Below are positions 1-6,670 of a stretch of 6,670 nt of DNA, in pieces. The position numbers were made by a program, and so were the translations under genes. Source of the DNA: Methylophaga sp. (GTDB lineage Bacteria > Pseudomonadota > Gammaproteobacteria > Nitrosococcales > Methylophagaceae). The stretch covers positions 1 to 6,670 of the forward strand of contig JABURN010000084.1 in the NCBI GenBank assembly GCA_014762585.1. Direction: 5' to 3'. A model generated the notes under the pieces. The model ran no database searches. It had not been told where the DNA came from and saw only the letters and a list, made by a program, of their open reading frames with translations. The first letter of the stretch is position 1, and the number at the start of each line of letters is the position of its first letter.

Positions 1-1
1 C

Positions 2-948
<947 letters not shown>

Positions 949-975
949 AAAAGGGCGGGTTCACCGCCCTTTTTT
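949..975 (+). terminator. Intrinsic terminator after trxB
   Basis: GGGCGG (953-958) pairs perfectly with CCGCCC (964-969) around a five-base loop GTTCA. A-run 949-952 on the left can extend the stem by pairing with the T-run. Six Ts (970-975) follow directly. This is a textbook Rho-independent terminator in the trxB direction. It ends only four bases before the uspA Shine-Dalgarno sequence, so the space between two genes that would otherwise look like an operon is almost entirely terminator. The A-run and T-run make it partly symmetrical, but no gene converges on it from the other strand. Confidence 0.9.
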
Positions 976-990
976 GTTGGAGGAGCGCAC

Positions 991-1437
991 ATGGATTCTG
1001 ATTATCAGCACATTCTGATCGCCGTGGATTTTTCCAGCCACACTGAAGAAGTCTGCAGTAAAGCGCAGGCGCTGGCTGCGCGTAACAATGCCAGGCTCAG
1101 TATCTGTCATATCGTGGAAGACTTCCCGCTCACCGACTTTGCCTATGAGCCGATGATCAGCGTCGATATCGATATGCGTGAGGCGCTGCTGGAAGCCGGA
1201 AAGAAACAGCTCGTCAAACTGGCTGAAGAAATGGACATCCCCGCTTCCCGGCAATGGGTCGAGTGTGGCAGTCCCGGCCATAATCTGGTGCGCATCGCTG
1301 ATGAAAATCAGGCCGACCTGATAGTGGTCGGTTCCCATGGTCGTCACGGCATAAAAATGCTGCTCGGCTCGACGGCCAATGCCGTTTTACACCATGCTCA
1401 CTGTGATGTGCTGGCGGTGCGGCTCAAAGATGACTGA
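991..1437 (+). CDS. Universal stress protein, UspA family
   Basis: A single-domain, soluble 148-residue Usp protein. Family members form dimers and support survival under starvation, oxidative or envelope stress; the exact role of this one cannot be read from sequence. The N-terminal strand HILIAVDFS (residues 7-15) has the conserved aspartate D13 after the first beta strand. The C-terminal glycine loop reads GSHG (114-117), eight residues, then GS (126-127), followed by TANAVLHHAHCDVLAVR. The ATP-binding subgroup pattern has nine residues in that spacer, so this loop is one short and nucleotide binding is uncertain. A strong GGAGGAG (979-985) five bases before the ATG fixes the start. A terminator lies just upstream, so expression needs readthrough or a promoter inside the trxB end. 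The LplT-like gene begins 17 bases after the stop and is probably co-transcribed. Confidence 0.93.
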   Translation: MDSDYQHILIAVDFSSHTEEVCSKAQALAARNNARLSICHIVEDFPLTDFAYEPMISVDIDMREALLEAGKKQLVKLAEEMDIPASRQWVECGSPGHNLVRIADENQADLIVVGSHGRHGIKMLLGSTANAVLHHAHCDVLAVRLKDD

Positions 1438-1454
1438 CGCCTGAAGACGCTTTC

Positions 1455-2732
1455 GTGAAAAAATCCAATCTGCTGGAAACCGCCGGCCTGCGCGGCTTTA
1501 TCAGTTTTCTGGCCGTCGCCTTTATCAACGCGATGGTCGATCTGGGTCATAAAATACTGATTCAGAACACGATTTTTAAAATCTATGATGACGCCGCCCA
1601 GGTGGGCCTGACTGCGATCGTCAACGCCCTGATCCTGCTGCCTTTTATCCTCTTGTTTACACCCGCCGGTTATCTCTCCGACCGCTTTGCCAAGCCGCAT
1701 CTTATGCGGGCCACCGCATTTGCTGCGATCTTAATTACGCTGCTGATCACACTGGCTTATTATCAGGGTTGGTTTTTATTCGCCTTTGCACTGACCCTGT
1801 TGCTGGCGGCGCAAAGCGCGCTTTACTCCCCCGCCAAGTACGGCTATATCCGCGAACTTGCCGGCAATGAAAGGCTGGCACCGGCTAACGGTTTTATTCA
1901 GGCCACCACGATTGTGGCGATTTTAACTGGCATTTTTCTTTTCACCATCCTGTTTGAAACAAGGCTGAGCGGGCACAGCTACCGCAATGAAGCAGAATTA
2001 ATTCAGCACATTGCGCCGATAGGCTGGCTGCTGGTTGTGTTCAGTGTGATTGAGTTTGTGCTGGCATGCCGTCTGCCCATGACCGCATCGGCTTTACCCG
2101 GGCAGCGCTTTGACTGGCAAGGCTACCGTCGCGGGCATATTCTGCGGGAGAACCTTTTGCGACTTTATCGTAACCCGATCATCTGGTATGCCATTCTCGG
2201 TTTATCGATGTTCTGGGGTATTTCCCAGACCTTTCTGGCTACCTTCCCGGCATTTGCCAAAATTGTGCTTGCCGAAAACAACACGATTATTATTCAGGGC
2301 CTGCTGGCCTGTTCCGGGATCGGCATTATTATCGGTTCATTGGTCGCCGGTACCGGCCGCAAAGGTCATATTAAAACCAGTCTGATTCCGGCCGGCGCGG
2401 TGGGTATGTGCCTGGTATTATTCATCGTGCCTTTTTTGGCTTCAACACCGGCGTTTGCGCTGGCGATTCTCAGCTTTGGCTTCTTTGGCGGCTTGTTTAT
2501 CATTCCGCTCAATGCATTGATCCAACTGCATGCTCCCGCCAGTCAGCTGGGTACAATCCTGGCCGGCAATAACTGGATACAGAACATCGTCATGATCAGT
2601 TTTCTGATGCTGACCCTGCTGGCAGCACTGGTCGCCGTATCCAGTCAGCTTATGATGCAGGCGATTCCGTTAATCACCATTGTGCTTGCCGCACTGCTGG
2701 CAAGAAACGCATTAAAAACAAAACAGACTTGA
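1455..2732 (+). CDS. lplT: LplT-like lysophospholipid transporter, MFS
   Basis: A 425-residue inner-membrane protein with about twelve hydrophobic segments. The E. coli LplT protein flips lysophospholipids, mainly lysophosphatidylethanolamine, across the inner membrane for re-acylation by Aas. Shared marks are an MFS motif-A-like GYLSDRFAK (72-80), YSPAKYG (124-130) with ANG and ATTIVAILTG after it, FWG (253-255), and IPLNALIQ (350-357). Instead of the FGDN-type motif of E. coli LplT in helix 1, it has FINAMVDLGHK (23-32 region), so it belongs to a different branch. It starts with GTG; a stop lies in frame at 1431-1433, no ATG or GTG comes before 1455, and the first in-frame ATG would cut into helix 1. 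A modest GAAGA (1443-1447) sits seven bases upstream. The acyltransferase/synthetase usually paired with or fused to LplT is absent from the window. MFS transport is certain; the lysophospholipid substrate is inferred. Confidence 0.8.
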   Translation: MKKSNLLETAGLRGFISFLAVAFINAMVDLGHKILIQNTIFKIYDDAAQVGLTAIVNALILLPFILLFTPAGYLSDRFAKPHLMRATAFAAILITLLITLAYYQGWFLFAFALTLLLAAQSALYSPAKYGYIRELAGNERLAPANGFIQATTIVAILTGIFLFTILFETRLSGHSYRNEAELIQHIAPIGWLLVVFSVIEFVLACRLPMTASALPGQRFDWQGYRRGHILRENLLRLYRNPIIWYAILGLSMFWGISQTFLATFPAFAKIVLAENNTIIIQGLLACSGIGIIIGSLVAGTGRKGHIKTSLIPAGAVGMCLVLFIVPFLASTPAFALAILSFGFFGGLFIIPLNALIQLHAPASQLGTILAGNNWIQNIVMISFLMLTLLAALVAVSSQLMMQAIPLITIVLAALLARNALKTKQT

Positions 2733-2796
2733 TATTCCTGCAAATTTAGGTAATTCTCCTAGCTCATGTAGGGTTAATTCATATTGAGAGCCACGC

Positions 2797-3831
2797 GTGA
2801 GCAAAGTAACGTCGTTCCCCCCGGTCTACGAACACGAATTTCAACAGGCATCGGAAAACCTTCGGCGTACACTTCCCCTTGTCAATCAGCATAAAACGCC
2901 GGTTAACCCGGTCAATTACGCGGTCTGGTACGAATATGTCTCCGGTGATAATGCTGAACTGGTCAGTGCAATTGACACCCGCCTCAGTAAAAACCAGCCG
3001 ATTACCGCTGAAGTCACCCAGTACCTCTATGAAAAGTATGTACTGATAGGCATGCCTGAACGTCTTAATCACACCAATAACGGCTTGAAACTCGTCGTTG
3101 ATAACACGTTGCAGAATATCAACCGGGTCGAAGCCACCGCCACATCCTGCAGCTCTGGTCTGAGCCAGAGTCAATCGTTGCTGGAGCAGTGTAATGATAT
3201 CCAGGAACTCAAAGGCCTTGTTACCGAGATCCTGAGTAATACCCAACAGTTAACCCAGAGCAGTCATGAACTTAAAAGTGAACTGGTGCGCTCGTCTCAG
3301 GAAATCATGAAACTGCGTGAGGAGCTGGAGGCCGTCAAACAATCCGCCCGCACTGATGGTCTGACCGGGCTGCTTAACCGCGGCACCTTTAACCGTGAAC
3401 TGGGCCTTCTTTGCCAGGATCGGGACATGACCTTTTCACTGGCGCTGTTTGATATCGATCATTTCAAACGACTCAACGATAGCTTCGGCCACCTGCTGGG
3501 TGACAAAGTCTTGCAGTATTTTGCTTCTATTCTCAATGCCCATCGCGATGATATGCATATTGCGGCGCGTTTCGGTGGCGAGGAAATGGCCATGATTTTC
3601 CTGCACAGCAGCCTCGAGGAAACCTTCATGCTGGCGGAAAAGATTCGTGAGAAGTTTGCTGCCAGCCGTCTCAAGAAAAAAGGCAGTGAAGAATCCATCG
3701 GTCAGGTGACCGTCTCGGTCGGCATCACCCACCTTCAAGCGGGCGACACCCCGAGAGACTTGATCGAACGCGCCGACCGCGCCTTGTATCAATCCAAAGC
3801 CGATGGCCGCAACCGCGTCAATTTCGCCTAG
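2797..3831 (+). CDS. Diguanylate cyclase, GGDEF domain (GGEEM variant)
   Basis: A 344-residue cytoplasmic protein predicted to make c-di-GMP from two GTP. Residues 1 to about 110 form an N-terminal region without membrane segments (PVNYAVWYEYVSG at 38-50) that I have seen in other gammaproteobacterial cyclases but cannot name. A helical, probably coiled-coil linker (about 130-185) leads to the GGDEF domain: DGLTGLLNR (187-195), FDIDHFK (218-224, metal-binding D219), RFGGEEM (258-264, catalytic glutamates), VSVGI (306-310) and the closing ADRALYQSKADGRNRV. The fifth signature residue is Met rather than Phe. The inhibitory RxxD that would lie just upstream is not present (RDDMH instead). The start is GTG: TGA at 2785-2787 closes the frame just upstream, and GAGAG (2786-2790) is a fair ribosome site. 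It lies 64 bases after the transporter gene, with no convincing promoter. Its stop overlaps the converging cytochrome gene. Confidence 0.93.
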   Translation: MSKVTSFPPVYEHEFQQASENLRRTLPLVNQHKTPVNPVNYAVWYEYVSGDNAELVSAIDTRLSKNQPITAEVTQYLYEKYVLIGMPERLNHTNNGLKLVVDNTLQNINRVEATATSCSSGLSQSQSLLEQCNDIQELKGLVTEILSNTQQLTQSSHELKSELVRSSQEIMKLREELEAVKQSARTDGLTGLLNRGTFNRELGLLCQDRDMTFSLALFDIDHFKRLNDSFGHLLGDKVLQYFASILNAHRDDMHIAARFGGEEMAMIFLHSSLEETFMLAEKIREKFAASRLKKKGSEESIGQVTVSVGITHLQAGDTPRDLIERADRALYQSKADGRNRVNFA

Positions 3832-4106
3832 AAGCGATAAAAACGGCTGTTGAGATAATCCACCACCGCTTTCTGCTGATCGCTGTCCCAGCTGACATCG
3901 GCTGCCCGCATGCAAAACTGTAGGCGGCTTTGCAGATCCTGCAGCGAACGGACCTTGCGGTCATCCCGCTGATACAACTCGTAGGGATCCCCGCCTCCCA
4001 ATGAAGCATGACATTCCATACAGGCTGCATCATGCAGCGCCTTGCCGCTTTGCGCCATGGCGCTGCTGCTGAACACAACAGCCAGTGATAACAGCAGCAA
4101 GCGCAT
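3828..4106 (-). CDS. Small exported c-type cytochrome, single CxxCH
   Basis: A 92-residue precursor. Residues 1-18 are a clear signal peptide (MRLLLLSLAVVF core, AMA cleavage after A18), leaving about 74 residues in the periplasm. CMECH at 29-33 is the covalent heme site with H33 as the proximal ligand. M66 is the only plausible distal Met ligand apart from the Met inside CxxCH. A third cysteine, C65, sits beside it. The C-terminus (VVDYLNSRFYRF) resembles an aromatic-ended family of tiny gammaproteobacterial cytochromes that I recall but cannot name; the redox partner is unknown. The frame is open further upstream, but a start there would put an arginine-rich tail before the signal peptide and overlap the protease gene, so Met at 4106 is chosen. 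The ATG follows the protease stop by one base (TAAGATG), indicating translational coupling. The stop is shared with the converging cyclase gene. Confidence 0.85.
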   Translation of the reverse strand: MRLLLLSLAVVFSSSAMAQSGKALHDAACMECHASLGGGDPYELYQRDDRKVRSLQDLQSRLQFCMRAADVSWDSDQQKAVVDYLNSRFYRF

Positions 4107-4107
4107 C

Positions 4108-5352
4108 TTATGCAGTCCCCGATTGCAGGTGTGCAATCCGCAATGCCGCCGGCGGATGCGAGTCATAGACTGCAGACACCAGTGGATCCGGCGTCAGTGT
4201 GCTCGCGTTTTCTTTGTACAACGCCACCAGCGCCGCAATCAGATCATCGGCGTTGGCGACCGAGGCGGCATAATCATCGGCCTCGTATTCATACTTACGT
4301 GACAAAGCCGTCATCAGCGGGTGCAGGAAGAACAGGAATACCGGAATCACCAGCATAAACAGGGCCAGTGCCATGGCATTGGATTCGGTATTGGCGCCCA
4401 ATCCTTCAAAGAACCAGGCCTCACCTGAAGCCCAGCCCAGTAAAGCCAGGCCCAGCAGGCTCAGACCCGCCATCACAAACATGTTTTTGACCACATGCTT
4501 GCGGCTGAAGTGGCCCAGTTCGTGCGCCAGCACCGCTTCGATCTGATCTTCATTGAGGGTATTGAGCAAAGTGTCGAAAAACACGATACGTTTGTTACTG
4601 CCCATACCTGTGAAGTAGGCATTACCGTGACCACTGCGGCGGGAACCATCCATCACAAAAATGCCCTGACTTTTAAAGCCACAACGACTCAGCAGATTTT
4701 CCACCCGCTGTTGCAGTTGCTCATCTTCCAGTGGCGTGAACTTGTTAAACAGTGGCGCGATGAAGGCTGGATAAGCCCACATCATAAATACCGCAAAGCC
4801 CATCCAGGCAGCCCACAGATAGAGCCACCAGAGTTCACCGGCACTGTTCATCATCCATAAGGCGACCCAGATCAGCAGGCCGCCGACCACCAGCATCAGA
4901 ATGGTCTGTTTGATAAAGTCGGAGAAAAACAGGCCCGGCGTCTGGCGGTTAAAGCCAAATTTGTCCTCGAGTACAAAGGTTTTGTAATAGGAAAACGGCA
5001 GTTCCAGTAAAGAGCCAATCAACAGGAAGCTGAGGAAGAAAATCACACCGCCCAGCATCGGTCCCATCTCCAGCTGCGACCATGCACCGTAGAGCACGGC
5101 AAGTCCCCCGCCCAGTGTCCAGAGCAGCAGAATGACCATGCTGTAGAAGGTTTCAGTGCGCTTGAACTTGCCTTTGGCTACCGTGTAATCGGCCGCCTTC
5201 TGATGTGCATTCAGGCTGATTTGCTCTTTGAATGCAGCGGGCACTTCGTCGCGATGAGCGGCAACATAACGCCCCTGTCTGAATGACAACCAGATTTCCA
5301 CCGCTGTCATCAGCAACACCGCAGCCAAAAATATCCAACTGAATTCGTTCAT
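4108..5352 (-). CDS. Ste24-type M48 family membrane metalloprotease
   Basis: A 414-residue zinc protease embedded in the inner membrane, of the M48 branch that includes eukaryotic CAAX protease Ste24 rather than the shorter HtpX. I count about seven hydrophobic segments (roughly 4-23, 66-90, 98-118, 148-168, 175-200, 290-310, 325-348), which fits Ste24. The active site HELGH is at 277-281 (zinc ligands H277 and H281, catalytic E278), and the third ligand is E357 in YEADDYA. A conserved SHPPAALR lies at 398-405. The N-terminal M48 region, with YTVAKGKF near 56-63, is intact. Bacteria generally lack prenylated CAAX substrates, so the role is more likely membrane protein quality control; this is inference. 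The start is bounded by an in-frame stop two codons upstream; the ribosome site is weak (GGG only). It is divergent from orn and coupled to the cytochrome gene downstream. Confidence 0.93.
   Translation of the reverse strand: MNEFSWIFLAAVLLMTAVEIWLSFRQGRYVAAHRDEVPAAFKEQISLNAHQKAADYTVAKGKFKRTETFYSMVILLLWTLGGGLAVLYGAWSQLEMGPMLGGVIFFLSFLLIGSLLELPFSYYKTFVLEDKFGFNRQTPGLFFSDFIKQTILMLVVGGLLIWVALWMMNSAGELWWLYLWAAWMGFAVFMMWAYPAFIAPLFNKFTPLEDEQLQQRVENLLSRCGFKSQGIFVMDGSRRSGHGNAYFTGMGSNKRIVFFDTLLNTLNEDQIEAVLAHELGHFSRKHVVKNMFVMAGLSLLGLALLGWASGEAWFFEGLGANTESNAMALALFMLVIPVFLFFLHPLMTALSRKYEYEADDYAASVANADDLIAALVALYKENASTLTPDPLVSAVYDSHPPAALRIAHLQSGTA
4116..4120 (-). promoter_or_regulatory. Ribosome binding site for the cytochrome gene
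   Basis: On the minus strand GGGGA (4120 down to 4116) lies nine bases before the ATG at 4106 and inside the last codons of the protease gene. It supports Met at 4106 as the start over the longer open frame, and fits translation of the cytochrome by ribosomes finishing the protease. Confidence 0.5.
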
Positions 5353-5381
5353 ATGCTAAGCCCAAGTTTTTCCATATAAAA

Positions 5382-5410
5382 ATGTCATGCAGAGTAGCCT
5401 TTGATACAAT
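5382..5410 (+). promoter_or_regulatory. Probable sigma-70 promoter for orn
   Basis: TACAAT at 5405-5410 matches the -10 consensus at five of six positions and is preceded by TG one base away (5402-5403), giving an extended -10. ATGTCA at 5382-5387 matches the -35 at four of six with an ideal 17-base spacer. Transcription would start near 5417, giving a leader of about 43 bases before the orn ATG. The site lies in the 107-base divergent spacer, which must also hold the promoter of the M48 protease gene; I could not pick a good one for that strand. Confidence 0.5.
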
Positions 5411-5459
5411 CTCTGGCAAGTTAGTTCATCCCACCCCATCAACGATAAAGACGGAGATC

Positions 5460-6017
5460 ATGGCCAAAAGTAAAAATAACCTGATTTGGATTGACCTGGA
5501 GATGACCGGTCTCGACACTAACAACGATTATATTATCGAAATCGCCACCGTCGTCACTGATAGTGAATTGAATGTACTGGGAGAAGGCCCTGTCTTTGCC
5601 ATTCATCAGCCTGACTCTGTACTGGATGGGATGGATGAGTGGAATACCCGCCAGCATGGCAAATCCGGTCTCACCGAGCGCGTACGCGAAAGCACCATCA
5701 GCGAAGCCATCGCAGAAGCCAAGACACTGGAATTTTTACGCCAATATGTTCCCGCTGGCGTGTCACCGATGTGTGGTAACAGTATCTGTCAGGATCGCCG
5801 TTTTCTGGCGCGTTGCATGCCGGAACTGGAAGCCTTTTTCCATTACCGCAACCTGGATGTGAGCAGCTTCAAGGAACTGGCACGGCGCTGGGCACCAAAA
5901 GTGGAAAAATCTTTCAAGAAAAACGCTTCGCATCTGGCGATGGATGATATCAAGGACTCCATCCGCGAACTGCAGCATTACCGTGAGCATATGATAAAGC
6001 TGCCAGAGACGGTCTAG
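5460..6017 (+). CDS. orn: Oligoribonuclease, DEDDh 3'-5' exoribonuclease
   Basis: Orn hydrolyses very short RNAs, above all dinucleotides, to mononucleotides in the cytoplasm as the last step of RNA decay. It also clears pGpG, the product of c-di-GMP phosphodiesterases. It is essential in E. coli. The 185-residue protein carries all five DEDDh residues at the same positions as E. coli Orn: D12 and E14 in [10 protein letters not shown]112 in CQDRRFL, and H158 and D163 in SHLAMDDI. The frame stays open 26 codons upstream to 5382, but that extension contains the likely promoter and has no Orn counterpart, so ATG 5460 is preferred. GGAG (5453-5456) lies only three bases from the ATG, a rather short spacing. 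In several gammaproteobacteria orn neighbours rsgA; here no rsgA lies next to it on either side. The identification is very secure. Confidence 0.97.
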   Translation: MAKSKNNLIWIDLEMTGLDTNNDYIIEIATVVTDSELNVLGEGPVFAIHQPDSVLDGMDEWNTRQHGKSGLTERVRESTISEAIAEAKTLEFLRQYVPAGVSPMCGNSICQDRRFLARCMPELEAFFHYRNLDVSSFKELARRWAPKVEKSFKKNASHLAMDDIKDSIRELQHYREHMIKLPETV

Positions 6018-6077
6018 ATTCACATCGTTTTCACGGACTGAAAGCGAGATTAAAGTCTCTGTTTTTCGTACCGTGAC

Positions 6078-6215
6078 ATGGTCCACCACAAACCACATCT
6101 GCCTAACAAAATCTGCCCTGTGTGCCAGCGCCCTTTCAACTGGCGCAAGAAATGGCGCAGGGACTGGGACCAGGTCAAATATTGCTCTGAACGTTGCCGC
6201 AGGCAGGCGCATTGA
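6078..6215 (+). CDS. DUF2256 small zinc-ribbon-like protein
   Basis: A 45-residue basic protein beginning [11 protein letters not shown]. It has two cysteine pairs, CPVC (C13, C16) and CSERC (C36, C40), separated by an aromatic and basic stretch with FNWRKKW (20-26) and the ending YCSERCRRQ. The KPHLP opening, CPVC, WRKKW and [10 protein letters not shown] pattern matches DUF2256, a family of tiny conserved proteins of unknown function. The four cysteines suggest zinc binding, and the abundance of Arg and Lys suggests nucleic-acid contact; both are inference. It lies 60 bases after orn, and the next exonuclease gene begins five bases after its stop, so these two are very likely co-transcribed. 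No clear Shine-Dalgarno is seen before the ATG. From memory, DUF2256 genes in other bacteria often lie near cryptochrome/photolyase genes; none is visible here. Confidence 0.85.
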   Translation: MVHHKPHLPNKICPVCQRPFNWRKKWRRDWDQVKYCSERCRRQAH

Positions 6216-6220
6216 GTCCG

Positions 6221-6670
6221 ATGGCTGATTTATCCGCATTTCCATCACGCATGGTGCTGCTCGACTGCGAGACCACTGGCGGCCGCGCCAGTCGTGACCG
6301 CATGACCGAACTCGCCCTTATCCAGGTTGACGATGGCGTGGTGGTGGATCGCTGGCAGACTCTGATTAATCCCGGTGTCGCTATTCCGCCTTGGATTACC
6401 CGCCTGACCGGCATCAGCAATCCGATGGTCGAGGACGCACCGCGATTCGAGGATATCGCACCGGCCCTGTTTGAGCGTCTGCAGGACCGGGTTATCGTCG
6501 CCCACAACGCCCGTTTCGATTACAGTTTTCTCAAACAGTCATTTCAGCGCTGCGGTTACCAGCTTAGTAGCAAAACGCTGTGCTCGGTCAGGCTGAGCCG
6601 TAAATTATTTCCCGAGCACCGTTATCACGGTCTGGATCGCATTATTGAAAGACTGGGTATCGAGATGGAT
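6221..6670 (+). CDS. DEDDh 3'-5' exonuclease, DnaQ/EXOIII type (partial)
   Basis: The first 150 residues of a gene that runs off the right edge. The exonuclease fold is clear: the ExoI motif VLLDCETTG (12-20) with D15 and E17, the conserved TRLTGIS (60-66), and the ExoII motif VAHNARFDYSFL (93-104) with D100. YHGLDRIIERLGI (135-147) precedes the ExoIII motif, whose catalytic His and last Asp must lie beyond the edge, so the active site cannot be fully checked. The domain resembles the epsilon proofreading subunit of DNA polymerase III, but similar domains occur in stand-alone exonucleases and in exonuclease/GIY-YIG (UvrC or Cho-like) fusions, and only the missing part can decide. A start at Met11 (6251) is possible; ATG 6221 is preferred because it lies right behind the DUF2256 stop, although its ribosome site is weak. 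Confidence 0.88.
   Translation, partial: MADLSAFPSRMVLLDCETTGGRASRDRMTELALIQVDDGVVVDRWQTLINPGVAIPPWITRLTGISNPMVEDAPRFEDIAPALFERLQDRVIVAHNARFDYSFLKQSFQRCGYQLSSKTLCSVRLSRKLFPEHRYHGLDRIIERLGIEMD

Noticed and set aside
2729..2796. Promoter for the cyclase (TTGATA at 2729-2734).
   Set aside because: The -35-like hexamer is good, but the base run 16 to 18 bases later (TAATTC) is a poor -10; transcription from upstream is equally likely.
3436..3915. Open frame of 159 codons antisense to the GGDEF domain and running into the cytochrome gene.
   Set aside because: No recognisable domain; it overlaps two well supported genes.
4107..4166. Twenty-codon upstream extension of the cytochrome reading frame.
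   Set aside because: It would bury the signal peptide behind an arginine-rich tail and overlap the protease gene; the coupled ATG at 4106 fits better.
4495..4860. Plus-strand open frame of 121 codons within the protease gene.
   Set aside because: It is antisense to the HELGH-containing core of a clear M48 gene and has no family features.
5401..5414. FNR/CRP-like half site TTGAT upstream of orn.
   Set aside because: The second half site ATCAA is absent at the needed spacing; the bases are better explained as the -10 region.
5382..5459. Twenty-six-codon upstream extension of orn.
   Set aside because: The known Orn N-terminus aligns with ATG 5460, and the extension covers the likely promoter.
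6046..6066. Hairpin GAGA/TCTC followed by five Ts after orn, as a terminator.
   Set aside because: Only four base pairs with a six-base AT-rich loop and a spacer base before the T-run; too weak to call.

Overview
This window looks like an ordinary stretch of gammaproteobacterial chromosome of roughly balanced base composition. It carries nine protein-coding genes, one of them cut by the right edge. The assignment rests on an Orn whose length and five catalytic positions coincide with those of E. coli Orn, a TrxB close to the E. coli enzyme, a LplT-like lysophospholipid transporter, and a GGDEF protein with an N-terminal region of a type I recall from gammaproteobacterial cyclases. A more precise placement, for example near Methylophaga and other Thiotrichales, is only an impression. 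I see no mobile element, CRISPR array, tRNA, rRNA or prophage gene.

Layout from left to right. The plus-strand block runs trxB (thioredoxin reductase), a strong intrinsic terminator, a UspA-family stress protein, a LplT-like MFS transporter 17 bases later, and a diguanylate cyclase after a 64-base gap. That cyclase converges tail to tail with a minus-strand pair: a Ste24-type M48 membrane metalloprotease followed, one base after its stop, by a tiny exported cytochrome c. The cyclase and cytochrome genes share one CTAG tetranucleotide, which supplies TAG stops on both strands. A 107-base divergent spacer then separates the protease from orn (oligoribonuclease) on the plus strand. Next come a 45-residue DUF2256 zinc-ribbon-like protein and, five bases after its stop, the start of a second DEDDh exonuclease gene that leaves the window.

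Functional links. TrxB and UspA belong to redox and stress physiology, but a terminator separates them. A possible promoter whose start point would lie inside the terminator stem could explain how uspA escapes termination. The diguanylate cyclase makes c-di-GMP, and Orn destroys pGpG, the linear product of c-di-GMP hydrolysis, so both ends of that signal's life lie within 3 kb, although in separate transcription units. DUF2256 lies between two 3'-5' exonuclease genes, which suggests a nucleic-acid role that the sequence does not prove. The protease and cytochrome are arranged for translational coupling and both act at the cell envelope.

No clearly new multi-gene system is visible. The points most worth following are the DUF2256/exonuclease pair, the coupled M48-cytochrome pair, the GGEEM cyclase that appears to lack an inhibitory site, and the nested terminator/promoter before uspA.
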